Origin: Hypomyces perniciosus
Taxonomy: Eukaryota; Ascomycota; Sordariomycetes; Hypocreales; Hypocreaceae
NCBI GenBank assembly: GCA_008477525.1
Contig: SPDT01000007.1
Location: forward strand, 4,402,001 to 4,466,000
DNA: 64,000 nucleotides
Reading direction: 5' to 3'
Below the pieces are notes generated by a model. That model was not told the origin of the DNA, made no database searches, and saw only the letters and a program-made list of their open reading frames with translations. Positions 23,835 to 35,445 of this stretch are shown in pieces (the stretch's first letter is position 1; the number at the start of each line of letters is the position of its first letter). The position numbers were made by a program, and so were the translations under genes.

Positions 23835-25309
23835 ATGAATCTTTTGCTGTCGGACGACTACCTCCTCCAGGATTATCCTGAGAGCATCACTAACACCATC
23901 CGGTCCGGCCATGCGACGATGCTGAGGTTTAACCGCAAGGGAGACTACCTTGCGTCTGGCCGAGTCGATGGAACTGTCATTGTTTGGGATTTGGAGACAA
24001 TGGGTGTCGCAAGGAAGCTGAGGGGCCACAGCAAGAGCATCACATTTTTGAGCTGGTCAAGATGTGGTAGATACTTACTCTCAACGTGTCAAGGGTGGAA
24101 GGCGATCCTTTGGGATCTCGAGACTGGGCACCGGCACCGCGAAGTGCGTTTTCGGGCCCCAGCCTACATGGCGGAGCTTCACCCCTGGAAGCAGTGAGTA
24201 CCTGATCACCTGGGTGAGGCGAATGCGCGCCCTTCGCTGACCTTGCCAGCGACCTGTTTGTCGCGTCCCTGTTCGAGGAGCAACCACTCCTTGTGAACGT
24301 TTCGGAGCCTGTAGATGTCAAACAGGTGCTCCCCTCCGTACCGAAACGATCCAACACCGAAGGCGACACGGCCCTCAAAGAAAAGCAGGCGAAGGAAGAT
24401 GCGAAGCACATGACAACTTCAGCCATCTGGACGGCCACTGGCGACCACATTATCGCAGGAACGAGCAAAGGCAAACTCAATATCATCGACGCCAAGACAC
24501 TAGAAATAATCTACACCGAGACGATATGCACAGGGGTAATCACGACGATGCGAATAACAAGCTCCGGCCGAGAGCTCCTGGTGAACTCACAAGATCGCAT
24601 CATTCGCACATTTCGAATACCCAATCTATCTGCGGACGATCTCGACCCCGATACAATACAGGTGCCTCTAGAGCACAAATTCCAAGACGTTGTCAACAAG
24701 TTGTCCTGGAATCACGTCACATTTAGTGCGACGGGCGAGTACGTCGCGGCATCCACCTACAACAATCACGAGCTTTACGTATGGGAACGAAACCACGGCA
24801 GTCTAGTATGCATGCTCAAAGACCCGAAAGAAGAGCAAGGCGTCATAGAGTGGCATCCTTCTCGGGCGCTTTTGGCAGCGTGCGGCCTGGAGACTGGTCG
24901 AATATACATCTGGTCTGTCATTAGCCCTCAGAAATGGTCGGCGCTGGCGCCAGACTTTGCTGAGGTCGAGGAGAACGTGGAGTACATCGAGCGAGAAGAC
25001 GAATTTGATATATACGCGCAGGAGGAGATTCATCGACGACGACTCGATGCGGAGGACGAGGACGTAGACGTCTTAACGGCTGATCCCACGAAGGGAAGGG
25101 AAGATTTCGACAACTTCCGCATGCCCATTCTGTTCAACCTGGGTGAGAGCGACAGTGAGGACGAGTTTGTCGCAGTATCGACCGGAACCATGAGACGTAG
25201 GAGTCCTGGGGAGAGTCAGGCTGATCTGAGCGGCGGGGCGGAATCTGCGCCTCCAGCGCGCAAGAAAGGTGGCACTGGCAATAAAGGAGGAAGGAATCGG
25301 AGAAAATAA
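23835..25309 (+). CDS. swd1: WD-repeat subunit of the Set1/COMPASS histone H3K4 methyltransferase
   Basis: Swd1 (RbBP5 in animals) is a core subunit of the complex that methylates histone H3 lysine 4. Exons 23835-24193 and 24250-25309 give 472 residues. WD repeats are evident from residue 25 onward (YLASGRVDGTVIVWDLETM, then YLLSTCQGWKAILWDLETG) and later ones include ELYVWERNHGSLV and RIYIWSVI. After the propeller comes a stretch resembling the RbBP5 linker (VEENVEYIEREDEFD) that contacts partner subunits. The tail is acidic, then basic (KKGGTGNKGGRNRRK). I chose MNLLLSDDYLL as start because the family begins close to the first repeat. An in-frame upstream extension exists but has no in-frame AUG near a plausible context. 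Confidence 0.94.
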
Positions 25310-26286
25310 ATGATTTATCCTGAGCCAATTGAGACAGGCAAGAACTTGTACGCTGTATACTAGTAGAAAGGGGAGTGAGCGAATGGCATCGCAACATATT
25401 GCAATATTCGTATGTAGCAAGAAGTGAGGCAGATGTGATAATTATAGTACAGGTACTTCGAAGTACTGGTTACCGTTATATACAAGAAAAGTATGATGCT
25501 GGTAGACGGCAGGCTGAGTCACCGGAGACGCAACTCGAGGCGTGGCGTTGAGTGAGTTAGTCAAGACAATTTGAATGTACTCCACAAAAATGATGTGAAC
25601 TGTGAATCAATGCGACAAAATAATGGTGGCAGATCATGCTGATGGTAATGAGGGCCGGTATTCAAGCTTTTTTGCTCCCTGAACCCACTTTGTACTGCAA
25701 CGCCAGCGTGTTACTTTGCGCCACTTAGGCCTGAGGCATCAACTTATGCAGACGCAGGGAGGTTGCGGCCCAAAATGGGTTTAGCGTCTCTCGGGGGCGC
25801 CAGCCAGCCGCCTCAAGTCCAGATTCTTTCGGGCTGCCTGCTCTGCAACATCTCGCCTCAACCACGACAAAACTTTGCCTGCGGCCCAAAGTCATCACCA
25901 CGCGCGTCAGGCATCGAGTGCAGCGCATCGAAGCACGTCCGCAGATACGATACGAGACGACGACCCGCGATTAACGTGTTCAAACGGCTTCAGAGCTGGT
26001 GGCGACGGGGGAGACCTGCCGTGAGGTTCTCCTGGGCCGTTGGCCAGGACGGGCGACTCTGACGAGCGCCATCTCTCAGCAACTTGCGACGACGTGTATC
26101 ATCGAATAGACGGTTTCCAGCGATAAGGAATCGACTGCTCTCATTTTTTTTCTTCGTGTTTTTTTCTCTTCGCGATTCAGATTTTCCGCGCGGTTGCGAG
26201 GCGCGTGCTTCACCGTCACTTCACCCATCCTTCAGATTTTTAGTTGTTACATTTTTGATTGAAAGCTGCAACAAACACCTGCGAAA
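25310..26286. promoter_or_regulatory. Upstream region of rpb1
   Basis: No gene is visible in 977 bp. A 14-bp perfect palindrome GTACTTCGAAGTAC lies at 25453-25466. The last 150 bp before the rpb1 start are T-rich, as in strong fungal promoters. Confidence 0.6.
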
Positions 26287-29200
26287 ATGACGAACCTTTA
26301 CTTCACCCACTCGAGCGCGCCGCTCAAGACGGTGCAGGAGATTCAGTTCGGACTGATGTCTCCCGAAGAGATCAAGAGCATGAGCGTGGCGCATATTCTG
26401 TACCCCGAAACGATGGAGGAAGGCGGCACCAAGCCACGCGACGGTGGTCTTAATGACCCTCTACTCGGTTCGATCGATCGACAATTCAAGTGCAAGACCT
26501 GCACACAGGCAATGGGCGAGTGTCCTGGCCACTTCGGCCACATCGAGCTGGCGAAACCGGTGTACCACCCGGGTTTTATCAAGAAAGTCAAGAAGATCCT
26601 GGAGATTGTCTGCCACAACTGTAGCAAAGTGCTGGCCGATGAAGTTGGTCTACTCTACTCTCCATGAAGCTTTGTGGCTTGCTGGATGCTAACCTGAACT
26701 TCCCAGAGTGATCCCGAGTTTGTCGCTGCCATCAATACTCGAGATGCCAAGCTTCGCTTTAAGCGGGTCTGGGCGGTCTGCAAGAAGAAGCGGAAGTGCG
26801 AGAATGAGGATCGACAGGACAAGAACAAAGATGAGGAGTTTGCGCCGGGCATGAAGCCACCACCAGTCGAGAGCCACGGCGGCTGTGGCAACGTACAACC
26901 CCAAGTGCGACAGGTTGCCCTGCAACTCAAGGCCGCCTTCGAGGTGGCTCAAGAAGACGGTCCCAAAAGGAAAGAAACAGTGCCCATCACTCCAGAGATG
27001 GCTCACGGCATCCTTCGTCGAATTTCCGAGAAAGATCTTCGCCATATGGGCCTCAACTCCGACTATGCTCGTCCTGAATGGATGATTATCACTGTCTTGC
27101 CGGTCCCCCCTCCGCCAGTTCGTCCGAGTATCTCAATGGACGGTACTGGTACCGGTATGCGGAACGAAGACGATTTAACCTACAAGCTCGGTGATATTAT
27201 TCGTGCCAACGGAAATGTCAAGCAGGCTATCCGTGAAGGCTCCCCACAACATATTGCACGGGACTTCGAAGAACTGCTTCAGTACCATGTGGCCACGTAC
27301 ATGGACAATGACATTGCCGGCCAGCCCCGCGCGTTGCAGAAGAGTGGTCGTCCAGTCAAGGCTATCCGAGCGCGTCTCAAGGGTAAAGAAGGTCGTCTGA
27401 GAGGCAACTTGATGGGTAAGCGTGTCGATTTCTCGGCGCGTACAGTCATCACGGGAGACGCCAATCTGTCTTTGCACGAAGTTGGTGTCCCTCGCAGTAT
27501 CGCTAGAACCCTTACTTATCCAGAGACGGTGACACCTTACAACATCGGCAAGCTGCATCAACTTGTGGAGAACGGACCTAATGAGCATCCTGGTGCCAAA
27601 TATGTCATCAGATCGGACGGAACGCGTATCGACCTGCGACATCATAGGCGCGCGGCTCAAATCTCCTTGGAGTATGGCTGGAAAGTAGAACGCCATTTGA
27701 TGGATGGCGACTACATCATCTTCAACCGTCAGCCGTCTCTTCACAAGGAGTCCATGATGGGCCATCGCGTCCGAGTTATGCCCTACTCCACTTTCAGACT
27801 CAACCTGTCCGTCACCTCGCCCTACAACGCCGATTTCGACGGTGACGAGATGAATCTTCACGTTCCCCAAAGTGAAGAGACTCGTGCTGAAGTCAAGGAG
27901 CTCTGTCTCGTCCCAAACAATATTGTCTCGCCACAGAAGAATGGCCCCTTGATGGGTGTTGTCCAAGACTCTCTCGCTGGAGCCTACAAGATCTGTCGAC
28001 GTGATACGTTCCTCGACAAGAATCAAGTCATGAATGTCATGCTCTGGGTTCCTGGCTGGGATGGCGTTATCCCACAGCCTGCTATCTTAAAGCCGCGACC
28101 GCGATGGACTGGTAAGCAGATCATCAGCATGGTCATTCCCAAGGAAATCAGCTTGCATGCTCCAGAAGGCAACAACGATGCACCCCCTAAGGATACCGGT
28201 CTTTTGATTCAGAGCGGCCAGCTTATGTACGGTCTGATGAAGAAGAAGAACATTGGTTCTGCATCTGGTGGTATTATTCACCTTTGCTACAACGAACTCG
28301 GCCCAGATGGTGCCATGGCGTTCCTGAATGGTGTCCAGCAAGTTGTGACCTACTGGCTACTGCACGATGGCCACAGTATTGGAATTGGTGACACAATCCC
28401 TGATAAACAGACGATTGAGAAGGTTCAGGTGCACATCGACACACAAAAGGAAGAAGTTGCACGATTGACGGCGATGGCTACTGCAAACGAGCTGGAAGCT
28501 CTGCCTGGTATGAATGTGCGAGCGACATTCGAAAACAAGGTGTCTATGGCTCTGAACATGGCTCGTGATCAAGCTGGTACGACGACGCAAAAGAGTCTTA
28601 AGGACTCGAACAACGCAGTCACCATGGCTGAGTCCGGTTCCAAGGGATCTTCCATCAACATTTCTCAGATGACGGCGCTTGTCGGTCAACAGATTGTCGA
28701 AGGCAAGCGTATTCCTTTTGGCTTCAAGTATCGAACACTCCCCCACTTTACCAAGGATGACTATTCCCCTGAGGCTCGTGGGTTTGTGGAGAACTCCTAT
28801 CTCCGTGGTCTAACACCATCTGAATTCTTCTTCCACGCCATGGCTGGTAGAGAAGGTCTTATTGATACGGCTGTCAAGACAGCTGAGACTGGTTACATTC
28901 AGCGACGTCTCGTTAAAGCCCTTGAGGATCTCAACGCTCAATACGATGGAACTGTTCGTAACTCTTTGGGTGACATCATTCAGTTCTTGTACGGAGAAGA
29001 TGGTCTCGATGCTATGTGCATCGAGAAGCAGAAGCTCGGTATTTTGAAGATGTCTGATACTGCGTTTGAGAAGAAGTATCGACTGGATCTGGCCAACCCG
29101 CCTGACTGGTTCAAGAAGGACTACGAGTATGGCAATGAGTTGACCGGAGACAAAGCCTCCATGGCTCTCCTTGATGAGGAGTGGGATGCTCTACTAGTCG

Positions 29201-31672
29201 ATCGCCGCGAAGTCCGGCAAATCAATCGTACCAAGATGGGTGAAGAGATGATGCAGCTTCCTCTCAACATTGGGCGTATGATCGAGACTGCCAAGCGGGT
29301 GTTCAACGTTAGGGCAACTGATCGAAGCAACTTGCGACCCTCTGATGTTATCCCTGTTGTACGGGATGTCATTAACAGGCTAAAAATTGTCCGAGGAAAT
29401 GACCATATTTCTCTTGAAGCTGATGCGAGTGCCACTATTTTGTTCAAGGCCCTGCTGCGATCTCGGCTGGCATTCAAAGAGATCGTCAAGGAGCATCGCC
29501 TGAACAAGCTTGCATTTGACCATGTGCTGGGTGAGCTTCAGAACAGATGGGATCGCTCATTTGTCAATCCTGGCGAAATGGTCGGCGTTCTGGCAGCCCA
29601 GTCCATTGGTGAGCCCGCAACACAGATGACACTAAACACATTCCATTTTGCCGGTGTGTCTTCAAAGAACGTTACCCTTGGTGTACCCCGACTTAAGGAA
29701 ATTCTCAACCTTGCCAAGAACATCAAGACACCAAGTATGGCAGTCTACTTGGATACGCCACTTGCCAAGCAGGAACAGGCCAAGAAACTGCGAAGTCTGG
29801 TCGAATACACGAACCTGCGTTCAATCACTTCTGTCACAGAAATTTACTATGATCCCGACATTCAGTCAACGACTATTGCTGACGATGTTGATATGGTTGA
29901 ATCATATTTCTTGATCCCTGACGACAGCCAAGATACGATTGACCAGCAATCGCGATGGCTCTTGCGTATCACACTTGACCGACAGAAGTTGCTTGACAAG
30001 GAGATCAAGATTGATGATGTTGCCCAACGTATCAAAGAAGAGTATCCTACCGACCTGGCGGTTATTTTCAGTGACAACAACGCGGATGAGCAGGTTATCC
30101 GTATCCGAACTGTTCGGGAGGATGGAAAGGAGGAGGAGGGAGATAAGAAAATCGAAGACGATGTTATGCTTAAGCGTCTCGAAGCTCATCTCCTGGACAC
30201 TTTGACTCTTCGTGGCGTACCAGGCGTTGAAAGAGCCTTCTTGACCAAGGGTACCCGTCTCGTTGAGGCTGCAGATGGATCTGAGGTGGCCCTCAAGGAC
30301 GACCCACGATGCACCCAGTGGTATTTGGATACCAGCGGTTCCGCTCTCCGTGAGGTTTTGGCTGTCCCTGGTGTTGATCCAACCCGAGTTTACACCAATG
30401 ACTTGTGGCAAGTCGTTGAAGTCTTTGGTATTGAAGGTGCACGTTCTGCTCTAGTCAAGGAATTGACGGCGGTTTTGGCGTTTGACGGTTCATACGTCAA
30501 TCACCGGCATATCGCCCTTCTGTGCGATGTTATGACCTACAGAGGTAGCATCTCCGCCGTAACCCGACATGGTATCAACCGTGCCGATACTGGTGCACTG
30601 ATGCGTTGTTCGTTCGAGGAGACTGTCGAGATTCTTCTTGAGGCGGCGGCAACGGGTGAGCTTGATGACTGTCGTGGCATTTCTGAAAACGTCATGCTCG
30701 GCCAGATGGCTCCTATGGGAACCGGCAATTTTGACGTCTTCCTGGATCCAAAGATGCTGGAGACTGTTATCTCGGACAACTCTCGCATGGGTCTTATGCC
30801 AGGTATGCCAGTGAAAGAAGGAGAAGCGGAAGGTGCAGCAACTCCCTACGATACTGGCTCTCCTATGGCCGACTCGGGCTATCTCAGTCTCAACTCGCCT
30901 GCGGCAGGAAACTTCTCACCCATTCAGGGTGCAGGATCGGAGACACCGGCTGGATTTGGCACGGAATATGGTGGCGGCGGATTTGGCGGCATTGGCTCGA
31001 TGAGCCCGTACTCGATGCGTGGAGCTACAAGCCCGTTCAGCACATCACCGACCTCACCGTTCAGTTCTGGCATGGGTGGATACTCTCCAACATCGCCCAG
31101 CGCCGGGTATTCACCAACTTCACCAATGATCGATGGTGGCGTTGGTCGATACGCGACATCGCCATCGTTCAGCCCGTCCTCTCCCTCCTTCTCGCCGACG
31201 TCACCGATGCTACGACCAACAAGCCCTGCCAGCCCGAACTACAGTCCTACGTCACCAAGTTACTCGCCAGCGTCGCCATCATCGCCCAGACACTACTCGC
31301 CAACATCACCGGCGCAGTTCAATTCTCCAACATCTCCCAGCTACTCGCCGGCCAGCCCCAACTACAGCCCTGCTTCGCCCAACTTGCATGGAGCAGGTGC
31401 TACTTCTCCTTCGTACTCTCCGGCCTCGCCTTCGTGGTCTCCTACATCCCCAGAAGCCTACTCGCCTACGAGTCCAAGCTTTTCAAAGAGTCCTGGGTCA
31501 CATCAGTCTCCAACCAGCCCCAGTTACTCACCCACCTCCCCTTCGTTCTCTCCCCGAACTCCCGGTCCGGGAGCATCTGGGAACCAATAGTAAGCTATGC
31601 CTCTATGTGCTGGGATGAAAACAAGGACTAACGTTGCCTATTAGCTCACCTAATTCCCCTGCTAACGACTGA
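26287..31672 (+). CDS. rpb1: RNA polymerase II largest subunit
   Basis: Exons 26287-26643, 26707-31589 and 31645-31672 give 1755 residues. The N-terminal zinc motifs ([17 protein letters not shown]), the catalytic aspartates in [10 protein letters not shown] and the conserved funnel and trigger-loop regions ([19 protein letters not shown]) are all intact. The C-terminal domain holds about 20 degenerate heptads of the YSPTSPS type, mixed with variants starting in Phe or Trp. Reading straight through ends at TAG after GNQ. The sequence there, however, is a near-perfect intron (donor GTAAGC, branch ACTAAC, acceptor TTAG). Splicing it adds YSPNSPAND, an extra heptad, before TGA. I favour the spliced form. 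The first intron donor is GTTGGT, which is weak. Confidence 0.97.
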
Positions 31673-34600
31673 TTTTATCGTATAATGCATTCGAGACAAC
31701 GTTGTCATCAGGTTTTCACCTGTTTTTTTGTCCATTTTTTTCATTTTAATCCCCCCTGGTGGAAGAAACGGGATAGTTCCGGCATGATAGACTTGTGCAC
31801 AGCAGCTGGCAAAGAACAAAAAAGTGGATAAGAAGAAAAAAATCACTCGAACAAAACAAGAAAGACACGGGCCACGCCTACCGAGTCGCAATCCAGGACA
31901 GGCGGAGGAACTATATGGATTGGCGGCAGTGTTGCAGTTGACATGTATACTAGACACGAGGATGAATGAGATTAGGAGGGAGAGGAGGGGCAGTTGAGAG
32001 AGTTCAGAGCAAAGACATCTAGGGGATTGATGACCTAGATTGGAATCAGATTGCCGAGAGGAAAAGCTGGCGAGGGGAAAGCAACTTGTCACACAGGAAC
32101 TTTGAAACTGGATTGGCCTATTTGATCAAAACAGTCCTGAGTGCTTCTCGTTCCCTCGTGAATGTTTGCCACCTCTCCCCAGTCTCCTTCCCTGCATATG
32201 GTGCTGCGTCTAGCCATGTACTTCCGTCGTTGTATAGAGGTGGTAGACCAGAGTACAATTAATAGATACCGTGATAATTTACAACTGAATTGCAACGGAC
32301 CAATCTACTCCTATCGCCGATTACTACCTACTGCCATTGCATTGCATCATTGTCTGTTTCATGTCTGGAGACAAGCAAAATCATGCTCAATAAACGACAA
32401 CCAACAAGGCCGCGCACATACCCACGCTTGACTCAGTCCACAGTTGCTCGGAGAGCCCGACAGCTATGTCTTGTATTGTATGCATGTACGTATGTACATA
32501 TATGCGCCATAGCTTCTAGAACCTGAAACTGAAGCGCGAAAAAATAGGTTCCACTCTTAGAACTCTTCTAGAAAGACCCGAAAAAAGTCTCTTTTGTAGG
32601 CACCGACGAGAAGAGCACCCGAACACCAACCAACAGAGGCAAGCACTGACGATTTCTGTTGTCTCCAGCACCACTCTGTTTGCTCCGCACCTCCCAAACC
32701 CAATGAACAGGCCAGGGAACTTTAAAAATAGGGGGCGTCTGCTACAAGCCAATGCTTCAGAATGGATAACTAAACCACATACATGCCAAAGCAATGGTCC
32801 GTATAAGGTCTGCCCGTCACAGGCAACAGCATATCAAAATGAAAGCTGCAGTAACACGAGACATTTCCTGCAGCACCTAGAGTCTGAACGAAAACAAAGA
32901 GAAAGAAAAAAAAAGGGGGGGGGGGAGGCAGAAGGGCCCAGGGGAACACAACACAATGCATTGTCATTGTCCTATCACAAAGGCAGTGGAAGAATGCCCA
33001 CGGCCCCTCCGGCTGCGTAGCACAAGGTTAAAAAAAGCTGCCGCACACGGAGAGAGAGTAGACTTGCATAAACGGGTAGCGGGTCGGATAACTGCTGCGG
33101 AACAATGTGAGAAATTTCTATTTTGATTTCAAGAAAAAGAAGGCGTTTCATCAAGCCTTTGATTTGGGTGTTTGCTTCCTATGCGGAAGACGATGGGGCC
33201 AGTACTACTAGTAATATTTATGCACCTAACCAGCGCTGTGCGTATCTAGGCTATGCGATTAGTGTAGTATATGTATGTATGCCAGTAAGTCGGCTGAATC
33301 AAACGGATGTTTTACCTTTGGCCCTTAATCAGCCACCACAACCTCCAAGTCAGATCATTCCGGAAACGGCAATGGCAAAAGCCCGGAAAATCAAAAAGCT
33401 GCCGTTTTGGCTGACCACCAAGCATCACGTGACGCAGCGCGGATGCGTCGTCGATCGGCTCGATCCATGCATGGCGCCATCCAGGGTTACACGAGGAGTG
33501 GGCCGCTCTTTGTCCAATGTCTCTATTGTTCTCTGCCCTGACCTCTTCACGGCTTGACTGCAATGTCACTGATGTTTCGCCAGCAGCAGGCTATTCCTTA
33601 GGACAAAGCACCAAAATTGCTCTGAATAACGACATGCCGACCAACAACAGAATCGCCGCCACCGAACACATACACGCCCCTATCCTTCTTCTCGGTTGGC
33701 CAGGCGGCCCGTTGCCAGCGCTGTGCGACCCTCCTCGACCACCATGCCGTCGGCAGCTGACAGAAAGCTTGTGGGGAAGAGGTTCCCCGTGAACCACAGA
33801 GAACAACGACTGGCTTTGTGCTTGTGTGCTTGCTAGGATGCTCCTCGCTCCTCTTGGGGATGCAAGCAAACGCAGCCTCTTGACGGCCCGAAGGATCGGG
33901 TACGCCTCGCAAAGCCATGCACGCAACCTTTGGGCTAAGATGGTCAACCCAATAAGGACCGAGACATCGTGGTAGTCCGGTAATCTTTTTTGGTGCCTGC
34001 CCGGGGCTGTGAAGAACCGGCCCTGAACAGGGAGGTGGCCGCATATGCGGCCTGGCTATGTTAGTTAACAACCGGTGAGTTTCTGGCCAATATGGCCACC
34101 CAAGGCAGACATGGCTTGGTTGCTATTCTGGGAACGTGTCGAATCAGGATGATACAAATGCGTTAAATTGAGAAAGATGCTATGTAGCTACATGCCTTGG
34201 GGGGCTCGTGTCCAAGAAAAGAGACGAGTTCCTTCACAAATCGTCGCCAGAATCACAGCCTCCTTGCTATGCCTTGTGCATGCGCGCGGCTGGTCAACCA
34301 ATGCTCTCCTCGATCCACCATATCTTCATTGTCGAACACCACATCGAAGGACTAATAAGAAAAGGGGAAGGGGGGAGGGGAGGTGGGCGAATTAGAAGAA
34401 AGAAAAGAAGCGAAACAAATGAAAGAGAGGAAAGACAATTAAAGAAGAAGAAAAGGGAAGAGAGAGAAATAAACAGCAAGGGAGTCGCAGACAGTTCTCT
34501 CGCGAGAAACCCATGTGGCATTGGGGTCTAATTCTGTGTTGGACTTGCTAATCCACCCAATCGATCCACCTAATAATAGGGGAGCGAGTGGTTAAAATAG

Positions 34601-34857
34601 AAGAGAGCAAAGAAGATAGAAAAGAGCAAAGTCGGAAAAAGGAGGCGGAAAACTTTGACGCGGCCGCCCATGGCCAGTCCGAGAGCCAACATGGTGGCGA
34701 GACCCGCATCCATTGTGTTGTACGTTGCCGTATGGTCGTCTATCATCTGGGCTTCTTCGTTTCAATCATTCGTATGATCATTGCCATTGGTTTTCTTCTG
34801 ATAAAAGTTAGGATGCTAGTTCATCCTTTGCCCGCATATGTGGTAGATAACAGACCT
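31673..34857. other. Intergenic region downstream of rpb1
   Basis: I find no convincing gene in 3.2 kb. Notable items are a poly-G run near 32920, a 16-bp perfect palindrome GGCCGCATATGCGGCC (34037-34052), and polypurine tracts at about 34360-34480 and 34590-34650. Frames of 100-157 codons exist on both strands but lack AUG starts, domain character or splice support. Confidence 0.5.
34037..34052. repeat. 16-bp perfect palindrome
   Basis: GGCCGCATATGCGGCC equals its own reverse complement and lies in gene-free DNA. No function is evident. Confidence 0.85.
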
Positions 34858-35019
34858 TTAACGTCCGGGGTTAGGGCATGAGGGACGACCGCAGTATCCC
34901 TCCCAAGTCTGAGTTCCACAATCTACGATCGTGGAGCAACCACAACCCGGCTTCTGCTCAGACTGCTTTGAGGTGCAGCCGCAGTAGGTCCAGTGCTGTC
35001 GAGTGATCCAGACACACAT
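34858..35019 (-). CDS. Small cysteine-rich protein, 53 residues, unknown function
   Basis: The frame begins MCVWITRQHWTYCGC and ends CGRPSCPNPGR. It has eight cysteines (residues 2, 13, 15, 26, 28, 34, 43, 48), many in CxC pairs, but no signal peptide, which suggests metal binding in the cell rather than secretion. Support comes from upstream: a good TATA box (TATATAAA on the minus strand, 35438-35445) and then 418 nt without a single AUG until this one, the first available start. The leader also holds a plausible intron (35240-35159). I do not recognise a named family and cannot exclude a non-coding transcript. Confidence 0.55.
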   Translation of the reverse strand: MCVWITRQHWTYCGCTSKQSEQKPGCGCSTIVDCGTQTWEGYCGRPSCPNPGR

Positions 35020-35158
35020 GATGACTGAGATGTTTAAGGACGGCTTGCAAGGTAGGGTTGCGAAACTGGGCGCGGGATTGAGAGCAGGATGTCTTATAGA
35101 AAGAGACACTGCTCGAAGCTGGGTTGGACGATAGTGACTTCTGGACAAGATCGTCTTG

Positions 35159-35240
35159 CTACAGCAAAGATGCCACAGTCAGTCTTATGTCTATGATGGA
35201 AAGACTCGGACTGTTCTCCCAATGTAGCAGAGATACACAC
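35159..35240 (-). other. Probable 5' UTR intron of the cysteine-rich gene
   Basis: Donor AAG|GTGTGT, branch-like GACTGAC and acceptor CTGTAG define an 82-nt intron inside the AUG-free leader. Confidence 0.5.
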
Positions 35241-35437
35241 CTTCAGAAGAGATGGGAGGCGGATGTAATGTGCCACGAAGAGGTCGAGGATTGTCTGGGA
35301 TTGCAAAGACGAAGGCAAAGATTGGAACTGCTGAAGTCTTGAAAGCTTGGAGGATGTTGATTGTAGGTGTTCTTGTTGCTTTGGATGCTTGATGAAGCTT
35401 GGGAGCTATCGAGAATTAGAGCAGATGATGTTTGTCG

Positions 35438-35445
35438 TTTATATA
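35438..35445 (-). promoter_or_regulatory. TATA box of the cysteine-rich gene
   Basis: On the minus strand this reads TATATAAA. An AC/CT-rich leader starts about 30 nt downstream. Confidence 0.6.

Noticed and set aside
27175..28026. 283-codon minus-strand frame
   Set aside because: It lies wholly antisense to conserved rpb1 coding sequence, starts without an AUG and shows no domain. It is a shadow frame.
33598..34071. 157-codon minus-strand frame downstream of rpb1
   Set aside because: The frame opens with TTG, has no domain character, and its amino-acid composition looks random.
35230..35345. Hydrophobic peptide frame resembling a signal peptide in the leader of the cysteine-rich gene
   Set aside because: There is no AUG in any frame across this leader, and the frame stops soon after. 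It is better read as 5' UTR.
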